Assembly: GCA_038380795.1 (NCBI GenBank)
Contig: CM076263.1
Location: 13,072,709-13,136,708, forward strand
DNA: 64,000 nt
Direction of reading: 5' to 3'
DNA from: Pyrocephalus nanus
Taxonomy: Eukaryota; Chordata; Aves; Passeriformes; Tyrannidae
Shown one piece after another: positions 1-13,700 of the stretch (the stretch's first letter is position 1; each line of letters opens with the position of its first letter). The position numbers were made by a program, and so were the translations under genes. The notes beneath the pieces were generated by a model that saw only the letters and a program-made list of their open reading frames with translations, did no database searches and had not been told where the DNA came from.

Positions 1-3000
1 ATCTATTTCTATCTTTCTTGTCACCTCCTTTGAGCACTGAAAGGCCGCAGTAAGATCTCCCCACAGCCTTCTCTTCACAGGCTGAACAATGCCATCTCAG
101 TAATTACTCCTTCCTTAGCTCTTTTTGGTTTATACAAGAGCCTGTCTCATATTTGACACTTCAGACTTCTCTCAGCTAAGTACTTCACAGCTAAGGCAAT
201 GTGGGCTCTGGCAGTGAGTCACTGTACCCAGCCTGCCCATCCGTGGGTGGCTCCAGTAGCCCACAGCCAGTACAACTTGCTCTACAATTTTACTGTTCCC
301 ACTGGCACAAAAAAAGTGTCATGCAGCTGAAAATCCAATCTTCAGCTTTTTTTGTTCTACTCTTCTTTCTTGAAGAGTGTCCTAACTGTGACAGCATGGC
401 TGACATCTAGACATCATGTTAAAAGTTCTAAAGGTCAGTGTCCAGAAGTGTTAAACAGAATATCATCCCAATCCGTGGGAGCATCTAGGCCTGGGTGCTT
501 AAATAGGTTCTTGCTTCTTCTGGATAAGGAGGAACCAAAGCTTTTATAGTAAAGTGTGATAAACACCTGAACTTCTAAAATATGTCACGTTTTGGGTGGA
601 TCTCTCATACCTGATAATAACTATTTTTTAACCAGGCAACTTCACAGATGCACAGTGGGTGCACATGAAGATTAACTGCTTGGGCAAATGTCTGTACATG
701 TCCACAGTGCTGCCACAAAGCCTTTGTACACTTGGGGTTTTTTTGACAGGATATTCACTGCTACCCCACGTAGATTATTCTGCTAACATAATGACGAAGA
801 TCACAACTGCATCTGCCTTTTGATCAGCTAGCTTCCTCCCTGCTTAGACACCACAAATGACACCGAAAAGGAGAACACAGTGAACTCCTTCCACGGCTAC
901 TATAAGCATCGTAGCAACATTTACAGCAGATTTCCTCTCCACTATTGTTATTTTGTTTACTGGGAGCCTACATCAAAAGGAAGAAAAGAAGAACATATTC
1001 TACAGCCCTGAAGTCATCAACCTCTCATTTCTCAAATCAGCATCTATTTGAGACACTCTGTCTGTCTTTCAATGTCAATACAGCGTCATTGCTCAGTGTT
1101 TTTTCCTTTTCCACTGACACTGCAAAAGCTGATGCACATTGTCAGACAGTGCTGTTTAATTAAACCACAGTGACAGGAAAAGCCACCTATAAATGTAATG
1201 CTTAATAAAACTACAAGCATAAAAATAGCACTCCCTCACCTCAGAGATCAGTTATGACAGAGTTTTTACCACTGCAAACATTTGATACATTATTGCATTT
1301 CTACTTCTCCAATAAGTAAGATATCACAGTAACAACTGTGCTATAGAAGGACTTCAGATAAAGGCTTTAGAAGTAAAAGAAAGCTATGATATCAGGTAGA
1401 TGTCCACTAAAGAGACCATCAATAAGACCTCTGCCACACACAGTTACAATTTATCTTGTGCCTTCCGGGAAAGGGTGTACTTTTCCATTTCCTGTCTCAC
1501 ATGCTTCTACTTCACAAGACAGGATCTATCAGAGCTGCTGCTCATGCAGAGTTGAATTTTGCTCACCCAGGCCTGAGGCACCGTAATTCTGGAGGGACAG
1601 ATAGACTGACATGAATTTCAGGAGCTGTTTGAAGCTGTTCAGGAGGTTGGAACTCCTGCAACTGTCCTGAAGGAAATAAACTGGAAGTGTGCATTGACTG
1701 TCTCTCATGTTTTTCTCAAAAGGCTTTTATTCTGTGTCCACAGCAGAAAATAATCAAACTGGAAATTGACAGAGACAGCAAGAACAGTTTTTAGAACTGA
1801 GTTTGTGAGACTGAGAAAAGAGGAGAAATAGGTCAGGAAGTAGGAGATAGTAACAACATTTGGAAATGCAATAAATAAGGCAAGAGAAGTCCACTGGGGG
1901 AAGAGAACTTGCTCAACCACCAGGTAATTTGGTTTAACTAAATCAACCTTCTTAATCTCACTGTAGATGTCTGAAACTCCCATGAATTTTATGGCACAGT
2001 AATTGCTTTGTTAATTAAAGAGTGCATTAGCTGATTGTTTGCTAACCATCCTACATTTCTGAGGCATAATTCGAGCTCAGGTTCTCTGTAAAAGTGAATA
2101 TCAGCAGTTGCTTTTTTTTTTTCCCACCATTCTGTAGCTTCTTTTCTTCTGTGAACCAGCCCAGTATCTACAGTTTATGGTAATTATGAGGTTGGGGTTT
2201 TTTTTAACTTGCACTGAACCTCACAGTAAAAGAACCAAAAAATCTTTTCTATTTCAGCAGGGTAAAAATGCAAGAAAAATGCAAGATAAACAAAAAATCT
2301 AGATACCCAAATATTATTTGCTATTCAAGTGTTCCAGTAATTTGATACCTTTGTAACACATGCATTTGCATGTTACCAAAAATCTCACCACGCATCTATT
2401 CCTTTTGCACAAATCCCAAATGCTATGATATCTGGCATCTAATTTCAGACGAATTTTACCTTCAGAAACTTCTCAAAGATCTCTACTTCTCAGTAATTAG
2501 AAAGAATCAGAGGCAGTTGTCAGATCCACACTGCATATCAGTGTACAAAGAGAGTGGAAGAAAGAAGAAAACAGCTGGAGACCCAAAAGCTTATCACCTA
2601 AGTGAACTGACAGACATCCAAGCAAAATGAGGCCTGGCTGCAAACGATTTTGCAAGACTGAGTTATATGAGATGCATCAGGTCAAACTTCTCAGGTCTTT
2701 AGCAATAAGAAGGAGAAAAAAAAAAGGGGGGCAATTCTGTGCATTTCAGCAGGGTGTAGTAACACTATAGATTTTTTAAAAGGAGATTTTCCTTGGCCTT
2801 CCATAGGCCTTTCTGAAGGGCCTAAGAGACAAGATTAATGCTATAAAGACTCAGAAAGTGGTTAGACTTTTAAAGCCTTCGCTTCACAGCACTAGAAGTG
2901 CACTAGGAGTGCAACTAGAAGTAGTTTTCAAAACCCACCATTCTTTCCCACACAACTTTCTGGTACAGAGCACAGTTACACAGACCAATCCTTTGTCTCC

Positions 3001-6000
3001 TTAAGTTATGCTTGTGTCTCACTTCGCTATTTTTTTTTCTAAGAAGCTATTGCTACCAAAGAATTTTATCATTGAATATGAATTTGCAGTTTTACCTTAA
3101 AAATGAACAGAAACCCATAAAAAACTGGTTTTGACTACCACAGAATATGCTAAGTTCACAAACTATATTGCAAACTAAGGACAAAGTAATTTCTTTTTTC
3201 CAATATCATTAAAAGAGCTCCCTGCTACATTGCTGTTTACTGAGTGTTGATATTTTTTCTTTAGGCACAAGATCAATCTTACAACATCAACACATCAGAA
3301 GTCAATGAAATGAAAATATTAAATGTATTTTCCATTGTTATAAAAGTGATTAATAGTTTGAGCTTGGGCATTAGCTGTGTATACACATAAATAATAAGCT
3401 GTTTCATTTCTGTATGAAGTCAGCGAGCATATTTGGCGTTCAGCAACTCTAGAAACAAAGGCACCTGTTTTACAGGGATTTAGATAATTAACTTTGGATG
3501 AAAAACTTCGGCTGAAAAATTCTTTCTCTGTAAAGCAGTGAAGGGTTTGTTTCACTTCAAGAGTATGTTTAAATTATACTTGAGTGCATGAAGTTTAACA
3601 TGTAGAACAAATATCTAAGGCTGGTACTTCATTATGCATTTTCAGGATCTGTAATAAACAGAATTAGTCTGTATCCTAGAACAGAGAGATTGTCTTTGTT
3701 ACCACACTCCTTTAAAAATAATTTACAATATTATAACTTCAGTGGAGTTACTGCAGATTTATTCCACTGTAACTGAGAGGTAAGGTGCAGCACTAATAAA
3801 AGTAAAAATCTAGAGATGGAAACAGTTTTGAAATTCTCTGACTGGGTTTTTGCAAAACCTTGAGACCAAAGCAGAGCTTGGTGCCTCTGCTTTCTCCTTC
3901 CAGTGCTTTCACCTTCCAGCTGCCCCCATTTCCCTCATTTCCCTGCCCCACTTCAAAGTCCAAGAGATTAAGACTCCACATGAGGGTTACAAGGATGCAG
4001 TAGTAATTACGTTCCTCCTAATTACATTTATTCTAATGTAATTGTGGTCATTGTTCTCCCTGCCTAAAAGTTTGACATTGGAATCTCCACTTTTACAAGG
4101 AGGAGAGGAAAAGGACAAACGTTTAGTAACTCCATGCCACAGGCAAAATACAGCCCAAATCATAAAATATAATATAAATCATAAAGGACAATACATGGAA
4201 GGGAGCATAAAGGCTCTAGTAACAAATGTATGGTGGCTTAAATAAAGGTACTGATTCAGACATCCATTGAGGGATCATAAAACTAATTTCTCAAACACTC
4301 TTGTTTTTACTTTGATAATATTAACATATTCTTTTATCTAAAACACATTCCTTAGAATGTTACTAAGTGTTAAGAGTGTGTTTAATGACTGTAGACATTG
4401 TACAAGAAAGGAGAACTAATGTGGTCTCAGAAATATATTAACAATTGGCATCCTATTATGAATGTACAAACTGAAGATTTGCATTAGTGGACAGTTGAAG
4501 GGGTTTTTTTCTCTTGTAAGCTGTAACGTATGCATTTGAAGACTTTTCTCATCCAGCTTAACAGAATTCAAGTTCTTGATCACTAATGAGTGTAAAGTCC
4601 AACTCCCAGCTCTCTGACACAGTAGCCAAAGAGATATTTACCTGTGCCCACACTGAACTTACATTTACAGTTAACAGATAGCACTGACGTCAATCCCAGC
4701 ACAAGGCCATGTGGACTGTGCAGCAATCTTTCTCTTTGATCCTTCCCACTGACTTCATGAAATACTGGCTGCAAGGGTTACTTTATCCCATGCCAGATAA
4801 AAATAGTAAAAATTGAGTCAGTGCTTACTACAAACTTGCTAGAACTGTGGCAGTTTTAGAAAATCACACATTTTCTTGAGTGACAGCACGTAAAAAAGAA
4901 GTCAGGTTTTTTTCTGAAGCTTTTTAACATGGATAAGGCTGGGAGCAGTTGAATGGAAATGTATATATTTGTAATATACTATGTAGGTGTGAAAGTCTAT
5001 TTTTATTGTAGGTCTTGACTTGAGAAAGCTAGAATTTCTAAGCATCCCTTGTTTTTACCTTAGGTCCCATTTTAACCAAAAAATGTATGCAATTCAGGAA
5101 GAATCATGTAGCTCTTATTACCCCTATGTCCATCTATAGAGGCAGTATTTTTTGGTCAGGGTATTATTTATACCTAAGTACTTGGGATCAAACATATCTT
5201 CTCAAAATTCTTGATATTGGCAGAAACTTTACCTTTTCCTTTGGATTTGCATCCTGAAAAAATAAAAAAATGTAGAAGCATGTAGTTCTTTAGCAACATG
5301 GTAAGGACTTGGCAGCACAGTTAGACCTTCTTGTCTCCATGCATCAGCTTTCATGGAAGTTACTGTTTATCAGAGGGATTTTTTTTTTCTCGCCTGAATG
5401 GCAGTTCTTTCTTAACTCATGCAAATATAGCCATGGGAAATGGGCAGATGCATAGGAAACCCTTTTCCAATGAGGTGTTGCCATCACCTGCCAGGTTAGA
5501 AACTCCCTTTTATGGTTAGAGGTGTGATCACCTGTGAGGCACCTGTTTGCGAAATACCACTGGAAAGACACCGGCTCAAAGGGCTTCAGCATGAGCTGAT
5601 AAGCCTGCTATACTGGAGGAGCCTCTTCCCCAGCTGCAAAGCAATGCTGCTTTGAAGTAAGAAAGAAAAACTAAATAAGGTAGAAGAGATCATGGAGGGG
5701 GTTGTACAGCTTGCAGTACAACAAAGAGTGCTTTCTCCCCAGAGAGGGTAATCCTGAGCCTTGCTTACTGCTTCCATGTTCATCAGGAATTATGTAAAAG
5801 CACAGCAATTCCAGGATCTCCTTGTCTTCTCTTCCCCTTCCTAATGAGTATGAAAGCCTGCATCAGAGCACTAGATCCATATGTTTCACTAGACCAAGGG
5901 AGGCTTCTCTGGGGAGAAATTACATTTTCACACCAATCTGAAAATTGATTTCTTCTTATGACTGTTCAGATACACTAACTGGCACATTTATGTCTTTTTT

Positions 6001-7036
6001 CTGCCCTGTTGCAAGACAAGCCTTCCAATCATTAACATTTATTCTTAACTTCAGTTCTTCATCAACCACATTTGACAGCCAGAATTTCTTCCATCCCCTC
6101 AGTCAGCCTAGAATGCACGTCCCCCATCAGATAGCCTGGGGGACTTACTCTGCATCCAAGATGTAGTTATAAAACAAACCTGTGTATTATTCCTTACTAA
6201 GTGACTGTACACTGTAGCAGTATTTAAAAATGTAGTTCCTGATATTTCTAATGATTGATGTTTCGTAATATGAAGAGCTAGCCCAACTACAGTGTAAAAG
6301 CTTTTGTCATCCTTTTAATAACTTGGGTTCAGTACTAAAAACTACCCCTCTGGTCTTGCAATGGGTCCAACTAGTGTGACAAGTTCCCGTGCAGGTTCAA
6401 AAAACTTGTAATTCTTGTTTCTTTTCCTAGGTTTGCTCAGTCCTACTTTCCCTGCTCCTTGAGGGATTCAAGGAGTTCATCACTCTGAGTCATCGATAAA
6501 TAATGGTGGTGATTTCTGGAGAGCTACATCTTGCCACTCACTGCCACTCTGCTGGCATAAAGATCTGGGAGTGAAAGAGTTAACCTGACTGACAGCATGT
6601 CCTTGGGGATCCAGTCTCAGAAAGCGTGAGATACCGAGATGGCATTTGGCTATTCTTGCTCTTCTTCATTCCACTTGCAAACTTCAAACTCATTGAAACT
6701 CAAGTTCTTAAAACAAAATGTTCCATTTTACTTTAAAACAACAAACAGAGTCTCATGAACAGAAAAAGAGCAAAGCTGAAGCGCAGATCTAACAACCCTG
6801 CTGTCTGAGGATAATCTCCAAGAAGAGTGGGATCTTGTTAGTTCTAACAGCTTTTCCTAGGTTAGTTTGAGTCAATATCCTAAATTCACATACACTAGGA
6901 TCAGTAAGAACACACTGACAATTCTAGATCCAACAAGTTAAATCCTTATGGTCATGGCACAAAGCTTGCCAGAATCCGAGAAGTGTTTGGACAATACTGT
7001 GCTGTCAGACACATGGTAACATTCTTGGAGTTGTTG
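1..7036. other. AT-rich unique DNA, no gene recognised
   Basis: No frame on either strand gives a protein family I recognise; open frames are under 100 codons and overlap in several frames, as expected by chance in AT-rich DNA. No repeat family is recognisable by eye apart from short T and A runs (for example about 2109-2121). No intact tRNA or other RNA gene is visible. The stretch may be intergenic or intronic; nothing in it decides this. Confidence 0.7.
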
Positions 7037-7092
7037 TTTGCAGGGCCAGGAGTTGGACTCAGCGATCCTTGTGGGTGCCTTCCAACTCAGGA
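7037..7092 (+). repeat. CR1 LINE, short 3'-end remnant
   Basis: The stretch matches the conserved last part of avian CR1 elements: a GGGCCAGGAGTTGGACTC-like block, then GATCCTTGTGGGT and CCTTCCAACTCAGG. In full elements this lies in the short 3' untranslated region, just before the terminal ATTCTATG-type repeats, which are not recognisable here. CR1 copies are usually cut off at the 5' end during reverse transcription, so a fragment of this size is ordinary. No coding part remains. Orientation is plus because the motif reads 5' to 3' as in CR1 mRNA. Assignment to CR1 is from remembered consensus; the subfamily cannot be named. Confidence 0.8.
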
Positions 7093-7291
7093 GATGCTTC
7101 TTATCCCATAGGTTTTAATGATTTTCTGTACAAAAATTGATGTAAATTCACACCATTCTGGTTTTAAGCAGTGGAAAGTCAAGCAGATGCTTAAACATAG
7201 ATTTAGGGACCTAAATAAATTATCCTTCCACATAATTTTGGATACACTGCTTAAAGTGCTTCTGGGCAAAGACTTACATATAAAATTTTAG

Positions 7292-7328
7292 ATTATTATG
7301 ATTATGACTATTATTATTATTATTATTG
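7292..7328. repeat. (ATT)n microsatellite
   Basis: An imperfect array of TTA/ATT triplets; the last 19 or so bases are a pure run. It is a simple repeat with no further context. Confidence 0.85.
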
Positions 7329-7694
7329 GTATAGAAACAAGTCTGTTGATTTCTGCTCTGCTGCACAAATCTGATTACTATGCTAAGCAGTAGAATATAC
7401 AATCAAATCTCTTTTATTGAAATAGAATTCTTCCTGTGTTATACGTTGAAAATTGAAAATATGTTACACTATATTGCCATACTCACAAAAATAGCAAAAT
7501 AAAAGGTTCTAAAATTGGTGTAGCCACCTTCTGTGACATGTTTTAAATATCTGGGTATTTTTATTTCTGGCTAATACAAATGTTTATCATTATCTAAAAT
7601 AGCTACTATGATTCATTATCTTCAGTGAGCCTGATGCAGAGATTGTTTGGTCAAGATGGCTGACAATTAATTAACTCCTAAAATTAAGATTCAC

Positions 7695-7701
<7 letters not shown>

Positions 7702-7738
<37 letters not shown>
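7702..7738. repeat. 37-nt uninterrupted poly(A) run
   Basis: Thirty-seven consecutive A residues, followed by CGACAAC and a second A run. I see no AATAAA signal just upstream and no recognisable retrocopied gene before it, so it is not shown to be the tail of a processed pseudogene. CR1, the main retroposon here, does not end in poly(A). It may be a simple homopolymer expansion. Confidence 0.85.
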
Positions 7739-7739
<1 letters not shown>

Positions 7740-10700
7740 GACAACAAAAAAAAACCCTACCTCATCTGCTTTATGAATAAGCAAAAAAAGAGGGGTGGGG
7801 GGAATGTGATGTATAAGGAGTGAGAGCTGGAAACAATGTCAATCACCCTCCAACTTAACCCACACCTTTCTCATCGCAAGAGTAACTGAGATTTCAAAAT
7901 GTTTATTTACAGTCTGTAACACAGGATGTCTAAAAAAACTTTGACAGAATGGAAGGTGCCCTGATAGTTCAGACACCACCTGCAACACTGAAAGGCCCAG
8001 ATCATAGATCCATTTCAGCCTCATCCAGAGCAGGTGGTTTAACCTACAAGGTTTCAGACTACATATCATGAGTGCCCTCAAGGTCAGGAAGATCTGAAGT
8101 CACTCTGCTTTTCCATCATCTGATAAGATCATGGAAATTACACAGAAGTTTTTCACAGCAACAATTTTCCAACTGAATTAGTATAGAGAATGGAAAAGAA
8201 ATAAAAAAAGAAATAAACATAGGGGACATTCAGACACAAGATGATTACAGAATTGCAGTAAACTCATCTCAAAGCAAGGGAAGTGGAATTCTCTTAAATC
8301 AGTTAACAGGAAGAACAGCATTTTTGTGTACATGTTCTGAACTGAATTTTGAACTTAAACAACTGTAGATAAATTATTAGGTGAGTGGTTCTCCCTAAAC
8401 ACTCAAAAAGAAAGGCAATGCTGTTCTCAGCTTTATGTTGTCATAAAGCTCAGATCCCAATATCTGCTTTTATCATCACCATTGTTATTTTCATTATTAA
8501 TCTCAGGCTATGTACGTCAATGTCATAACTTCTGAGGCCAATATAAGTGACAGAAATTGGCAAGAAAAGTAATAATTCAGGGAAAGTACAATACTGTTTT
8601 CTTTAAAATAACTTTAACTGTTGCTCTGTTTCAAGCTGAATTCTGATTATTCCTTGAAAATGAAATTGCTGCCAGTTGCTTTCCATTGTACAAAACAGAT
8701 GTATCTTACAAGTGCACTTAGTTCAAAGCAGAACAATTTTGCATATGTCACACACTGTACACATATGCATGTAAACAAGAAAATTAATTTCTTCTTCATT
8801 CCTACTCAGCTCTGTAATATGTTGTATTTATTAAATGTTAATAAGTACTAGTAGACACAGAATATAAAGCATTTGCACTGTATGGATTCCTAATAGCTGT
8901 AAATGAAATATTCCCTGTAACTGAAAAACTAAAATGCAAAGAGATCAAGTCTCCAGAACAATAGATTTTCAAGAAAAGCCAACAGCCCTTTGAGAAGAGA
9001 TAAATCAATCTTGTATAAAACTTCAGACTTCTTGGGTGCTGCTCACCATCAGTAAACATTATCCATTTGGATATCTTCAGAAACAACACTCAAGAAGCAT
9101 CCAGACTTCTACAACTGATATTATTCTTGTATTTGAATAAACATTTCCTTTTTTAACTGCAGTCCATTCATTTATTTGCTTGTGCTCCTATTTCCTTTGG
9201 AATCTATAACTGTTATGGAAAAATCCACAGCCAAAAGTGAGGCATGAGGAAAAGATAAAGTTTCCACACAGAACTCTCTCACTGGTATGGCATGTTGCAA
9301 ATTCGTGGGTCTCCCTAGATCCACCGCTGAAAGCAGTATCGGTACAATCTACGGCATTTGTAGCATGCTGATCAGTATCTCAGCACCCGAGGAAATATTT
9401 TTAAAGGAGTGAAGGAAAGTTAAAATCAGCTCTAGTATCATCTTCTTCACATTTGAAGCCTAAATTCTGAAGTGATTTGTCATCTTCTCTATCCATTTTA
9501 ACTTAAAGTCTTTGCTAATAAGTTAATGGGGAAATCGAAGTTGTCATTATCTCTGAAAAGGAATAGTCTAGGATTTGTCCAAAATTCCTGGCAGAGATAC
9601 ACTAAAAAGCCCTTCTCACAAGTTCCTTGGCTAATGCAGGGTTAGTAGGTTTCCTCTCAAGGGAATTCACCTCATCCCATCACATTTTATAAACTCATCT
9701 CAAATACTTGCAAAGAGTAAATATGTTTTGAAATGGTAATAATAATGTGTACTTTATATCTGCTTGTATACATGTGTTTGCATGTTTTATATGTTTTCTC
9801 ATAGGAAGATAAAGCTGCTTCCTCTAGCTTTTTCAAAACAATCTTCATCTTTTTCCCATGCACTACGTCCTAAAAAGATCAAAATGTGCTGCACAATTAC
9901 CTCACTCAGAGAAGTTCTTGAGAAGGTAATAGAAATGCTTTTAATGCAATTTGTCTTCCCAAAGGATATATCTACATGGATAGATCCTTTCTGAAACAGG
10001 TTGATCTTGAAAAAAAGATACATCAAAAGCATCTAGAAATGATGTTCCTCCCTAAACTGAACTCCTTTATTCTGTCTCCCACTCCTCGCATACAGAATTT
10101 GCAGCAAAATTTTATTTTGCCAAATCTTCACTATTGTTTTAGCATGCTATTGTTTTACAGCAAAATGCAGGGCAACAAAAGTCTTTGCAAACATATTGCG
10201 GAAGTTTTAATCTTGGTACCAGTTACTATTGCTGCTCCAAAGATTTTTATCATAATACACTGAAAAGAGTAGCTCTGTTAAGACAATTCTTAATATGATG
10301 TCCAGTAGGATTTTCACTGTGTGAGGGTCACAGCTCATGCAGAAGGACAGATACCTACACTTGAGTGATCTTAGAAAAATTGTGATAAGGATGTATATTG
10401 AAAAATGTTTACATCAATGCTTTAGCACTGGTATAGATCACACAGAAGGACATTATAAATTTATTTTATTTAGATAGAACTCTGAGATTTTGGTGAAGGA
10501 GACATGAAGGTAGTATCTTCACTATGATCTGAAGCACAAAGAGAGCAGAAAACACTCCTCCTTGAAAAGAAAACTCAAAGCTTTTTAAAAGTTCCTTACA
10601 GTCTTGCTAGCATATTCTTTTCATATTCTCAGTGCTAAACATGTGTAGACTATTCCTCCAAGTCGAGCTGGCAGCAGAGAAGACAGTGATACATCATTCA

Positions 10701-13700
10701 GAAGAAGTGGACTCACTTTTTTCCTAGGATCCTGTGGGCATTTTTACCTAAAGAACCCTTGGCTCTTGCAGGACTGTGAACACTGGATGGGCAGTTATCT
10801 TTTCTTTTTTCCTCCTCTGGCAAACTGTTTTGCTATGATTTTTGGAGGTTAGTACTAAAGGTCTTGACTTATTAATAGGCTTCAGAAAATGTTTTGTGAA
10901 TAATGGGCTGCAGAAGGCTGTGACGCACAAGAAACTTTTCCAATGTCTGCAGGCAAGGCAGGGATTCTTTCGATGCTGGGGCCTCTTCAATTCCAGTGTT
11001 ACTATTCCAACTGAGACACTGTAAAATAACACTTGTTCCTGTCTGCATTAGATATTGACTAGTATTCATGTCTTGTTAGTTGAAATAAGTCAGCTTTGCA
11101 GTTCAAGGCCTTTTGGCTATGTAGGCAAGTATCCTGCAGCTGGAGGAGGCAGGTATGTTCTGAGATCTGCAGTTCCTAGAAGATGGCAGACTTCAGAAAA
11201 TGGCATATATGCTCTGAAGGAAACACCAATGATTTCCTTTTGCATTTGTGTATCTTTCCCCAGCCATGATGAAAAGAAATCCAAGTCATCTTTTTTACCC
11301 CTTGACTCCAAACTTCCCTTCAGTTTACTGTTTATAAGTATCTGAAATATTTGCTGTTTTGCTCTACAAAAAAAAAAAACTTACGCAGTCAATAGAAAGA
11401 CCCATTGTTCAGGAGTTAGTGTTTCCTGGAACTGGCATAATAATATGCAATATCTTACCGACAGAAGTTTTATTACTTGTAAGACGAAAGCACAACAGTC
11501 CCATCAAATGGACAGACCAAGTGCAATCCACTTTAAATGAAAGTATGTAAACCAGGAAACCTGGGATTTTTACAAGGCTAAGCTGTAAATGAATTTAGTA
11601 GAAAGACATATCGAAGTTTAAAGATATAAAACTTCCCATGAATTCCAGGATAGTTTTTGATCTCAGCTGATATCATTAGTATTTTGTCACTGAATGCTTT
11701 CAAGAAAAATGAACTTTCCCACTTTTCTCAAGAACACTGTTACCATTGCTATTATCTCTGCACAATAATGCATCACATGGGGGATTTTATCTGAGTGGAG
11801 TAACAATTAACTAGGCCTTTGGACTTGGAAATCTTAAAAAAAACTTTCCAAATATGAGTTAGCACCATCATACTCATAAAGCTGGGGAAATATGAGGGTC
11901 AGAAAAATGATTGCAAAAGCAGAGTAAATTTTCATTTTGATTCTACCTATGTGGGTTGCATTTCTGTGCACTTACTCCACATTGACTCTTATTTGCCATC
12001 CATATAAAGATGAGCAGAGGAGAAAAAAGTGATTGGAATCTACAGACAGTGTGATTCACAGCTGCTTGCCACATGAAAGAAGTATGCACAGAGGAAGAAG
12101 AAATAAGGTCTTCCACTTACAAAGCTGTTGAGAAAAATGCAAACACTCTAATTTTAGCTACTTTTCTGGAAGCTTAGTTCAGAACACTGCAAAAGTGGAA
12201 ATATGGATTCTGTGAAAATTTCTTTACATAAGAAAAACAAATGCATTTTTACTCCCCAAAAGATTAATAGGTACTTTTGAATGATATTCATGGGTTGACA
12301 GCAGTTCTGGACAGCTAAAAGAGCAACTTCACACAAATTGTTGAGAGGAGGAAAAGTCAGTTTAAATGTAATTTTTCAAAATGCAGTTTTTATTTTAAGG
12401 TGGGTTTATTTTAATGTTTCAAAGGATGGCTAAATGCAAAGGGATTTTTTTCTGTATTGCTTGGATCACACATGGAACTTCTGGTAGATGGCTTGAAACA
12501 GCAGCACCATTGTCAGAAGTACATCCAGATATCCACCAGTAAATATTGAACAATATGTTCCTTCTAAACAAGGTCACATACAAAGAATTTTAAAAGAGGT
12601 AGGTGTCTGTCTTAAAGTTTCTAGTCAGAGCTACCATTTGCATATACTTCTTGTGAGATCCTTGTGAAGATAAATAACATTAAAGTGAATAGCACTTTCT
12701 TGCTCCCCAGTGCATTTAACTCTATGTTAGGATACTTAAAGTGGCAATTGTTATGAGGACTCTCTTATGTCAAAATCTAGATAAGAAATCATCAAAAGAA
12801 AACTGTATATGTTTAAACTGTAGATATTTCCCAAATAAGTGTGAAAACATTTATCTTTGTGAATATTTAGAGTTAACCTCAAAATTAATTTATTTGTTCA
12901 TATTGAATGACCAAACTGTCAGCAAAGGGTATTTAAATTGCAGGGTCTTATTATAATAAGTCCCCACTGATGATCCCAAAACAACATATTCTGTGAATTG
13001 CAGAATACTTTAAAAGGATGGCTGGACAACTGAGAGTTGGCAGAGATCATCAGCTTTCAAGTGTGATGAATATGAGTTAAAGCTCTGACATTTTGCAGCT
13101 CAGAATCAGTGTCAGAAACTTCCACAAATCATCTTCTATCAGCTTGGTTCAGGGTCAACTTGTGATGAAAACAGTTTAGAGAATTCTGTTTATTATTTTA
13201 CCCTCAACAACTGTAAGAACCTATTTGTCAAACTTCAGAGGAATCTGCAGGAGACAGCAGCACAGTATATCAGTTTTCACAGCAGCTGGCAGCAGCCAGG
13301 ATATTCATCTGCTGCAAAAGTGGTTTTACTGAAATCCTACAAGTTGCTACAAACAAGTTTGATGACAATATGAAGTCACTGTGAGGTCAGTCATAATCAA
13401 CAGCAAACCCTGCCTGTTACTAAGTCAAGGTAAATAGCAATAAACTGTGTCTATATTAGGCTTAATTTGAGGTTTAGCTACCTAATCTTTCTTTAACCTC
13501 ACCCCACAGTCCTAAAATAGACTAACATCAAAAGTCTTTCGAAAACCTTTTAGGATTGTGACATACGGGTCAGTAATTTCACCCTGCTAGTATTCACATG
13601 CATGTTATTTGAATTTCATGGCAATTAGATATAATTTCATAATTTTTATGAAAGAACCAAAATTTAAAAAGTCTTAATTCCCTTTGTTATGTCTTGCATC

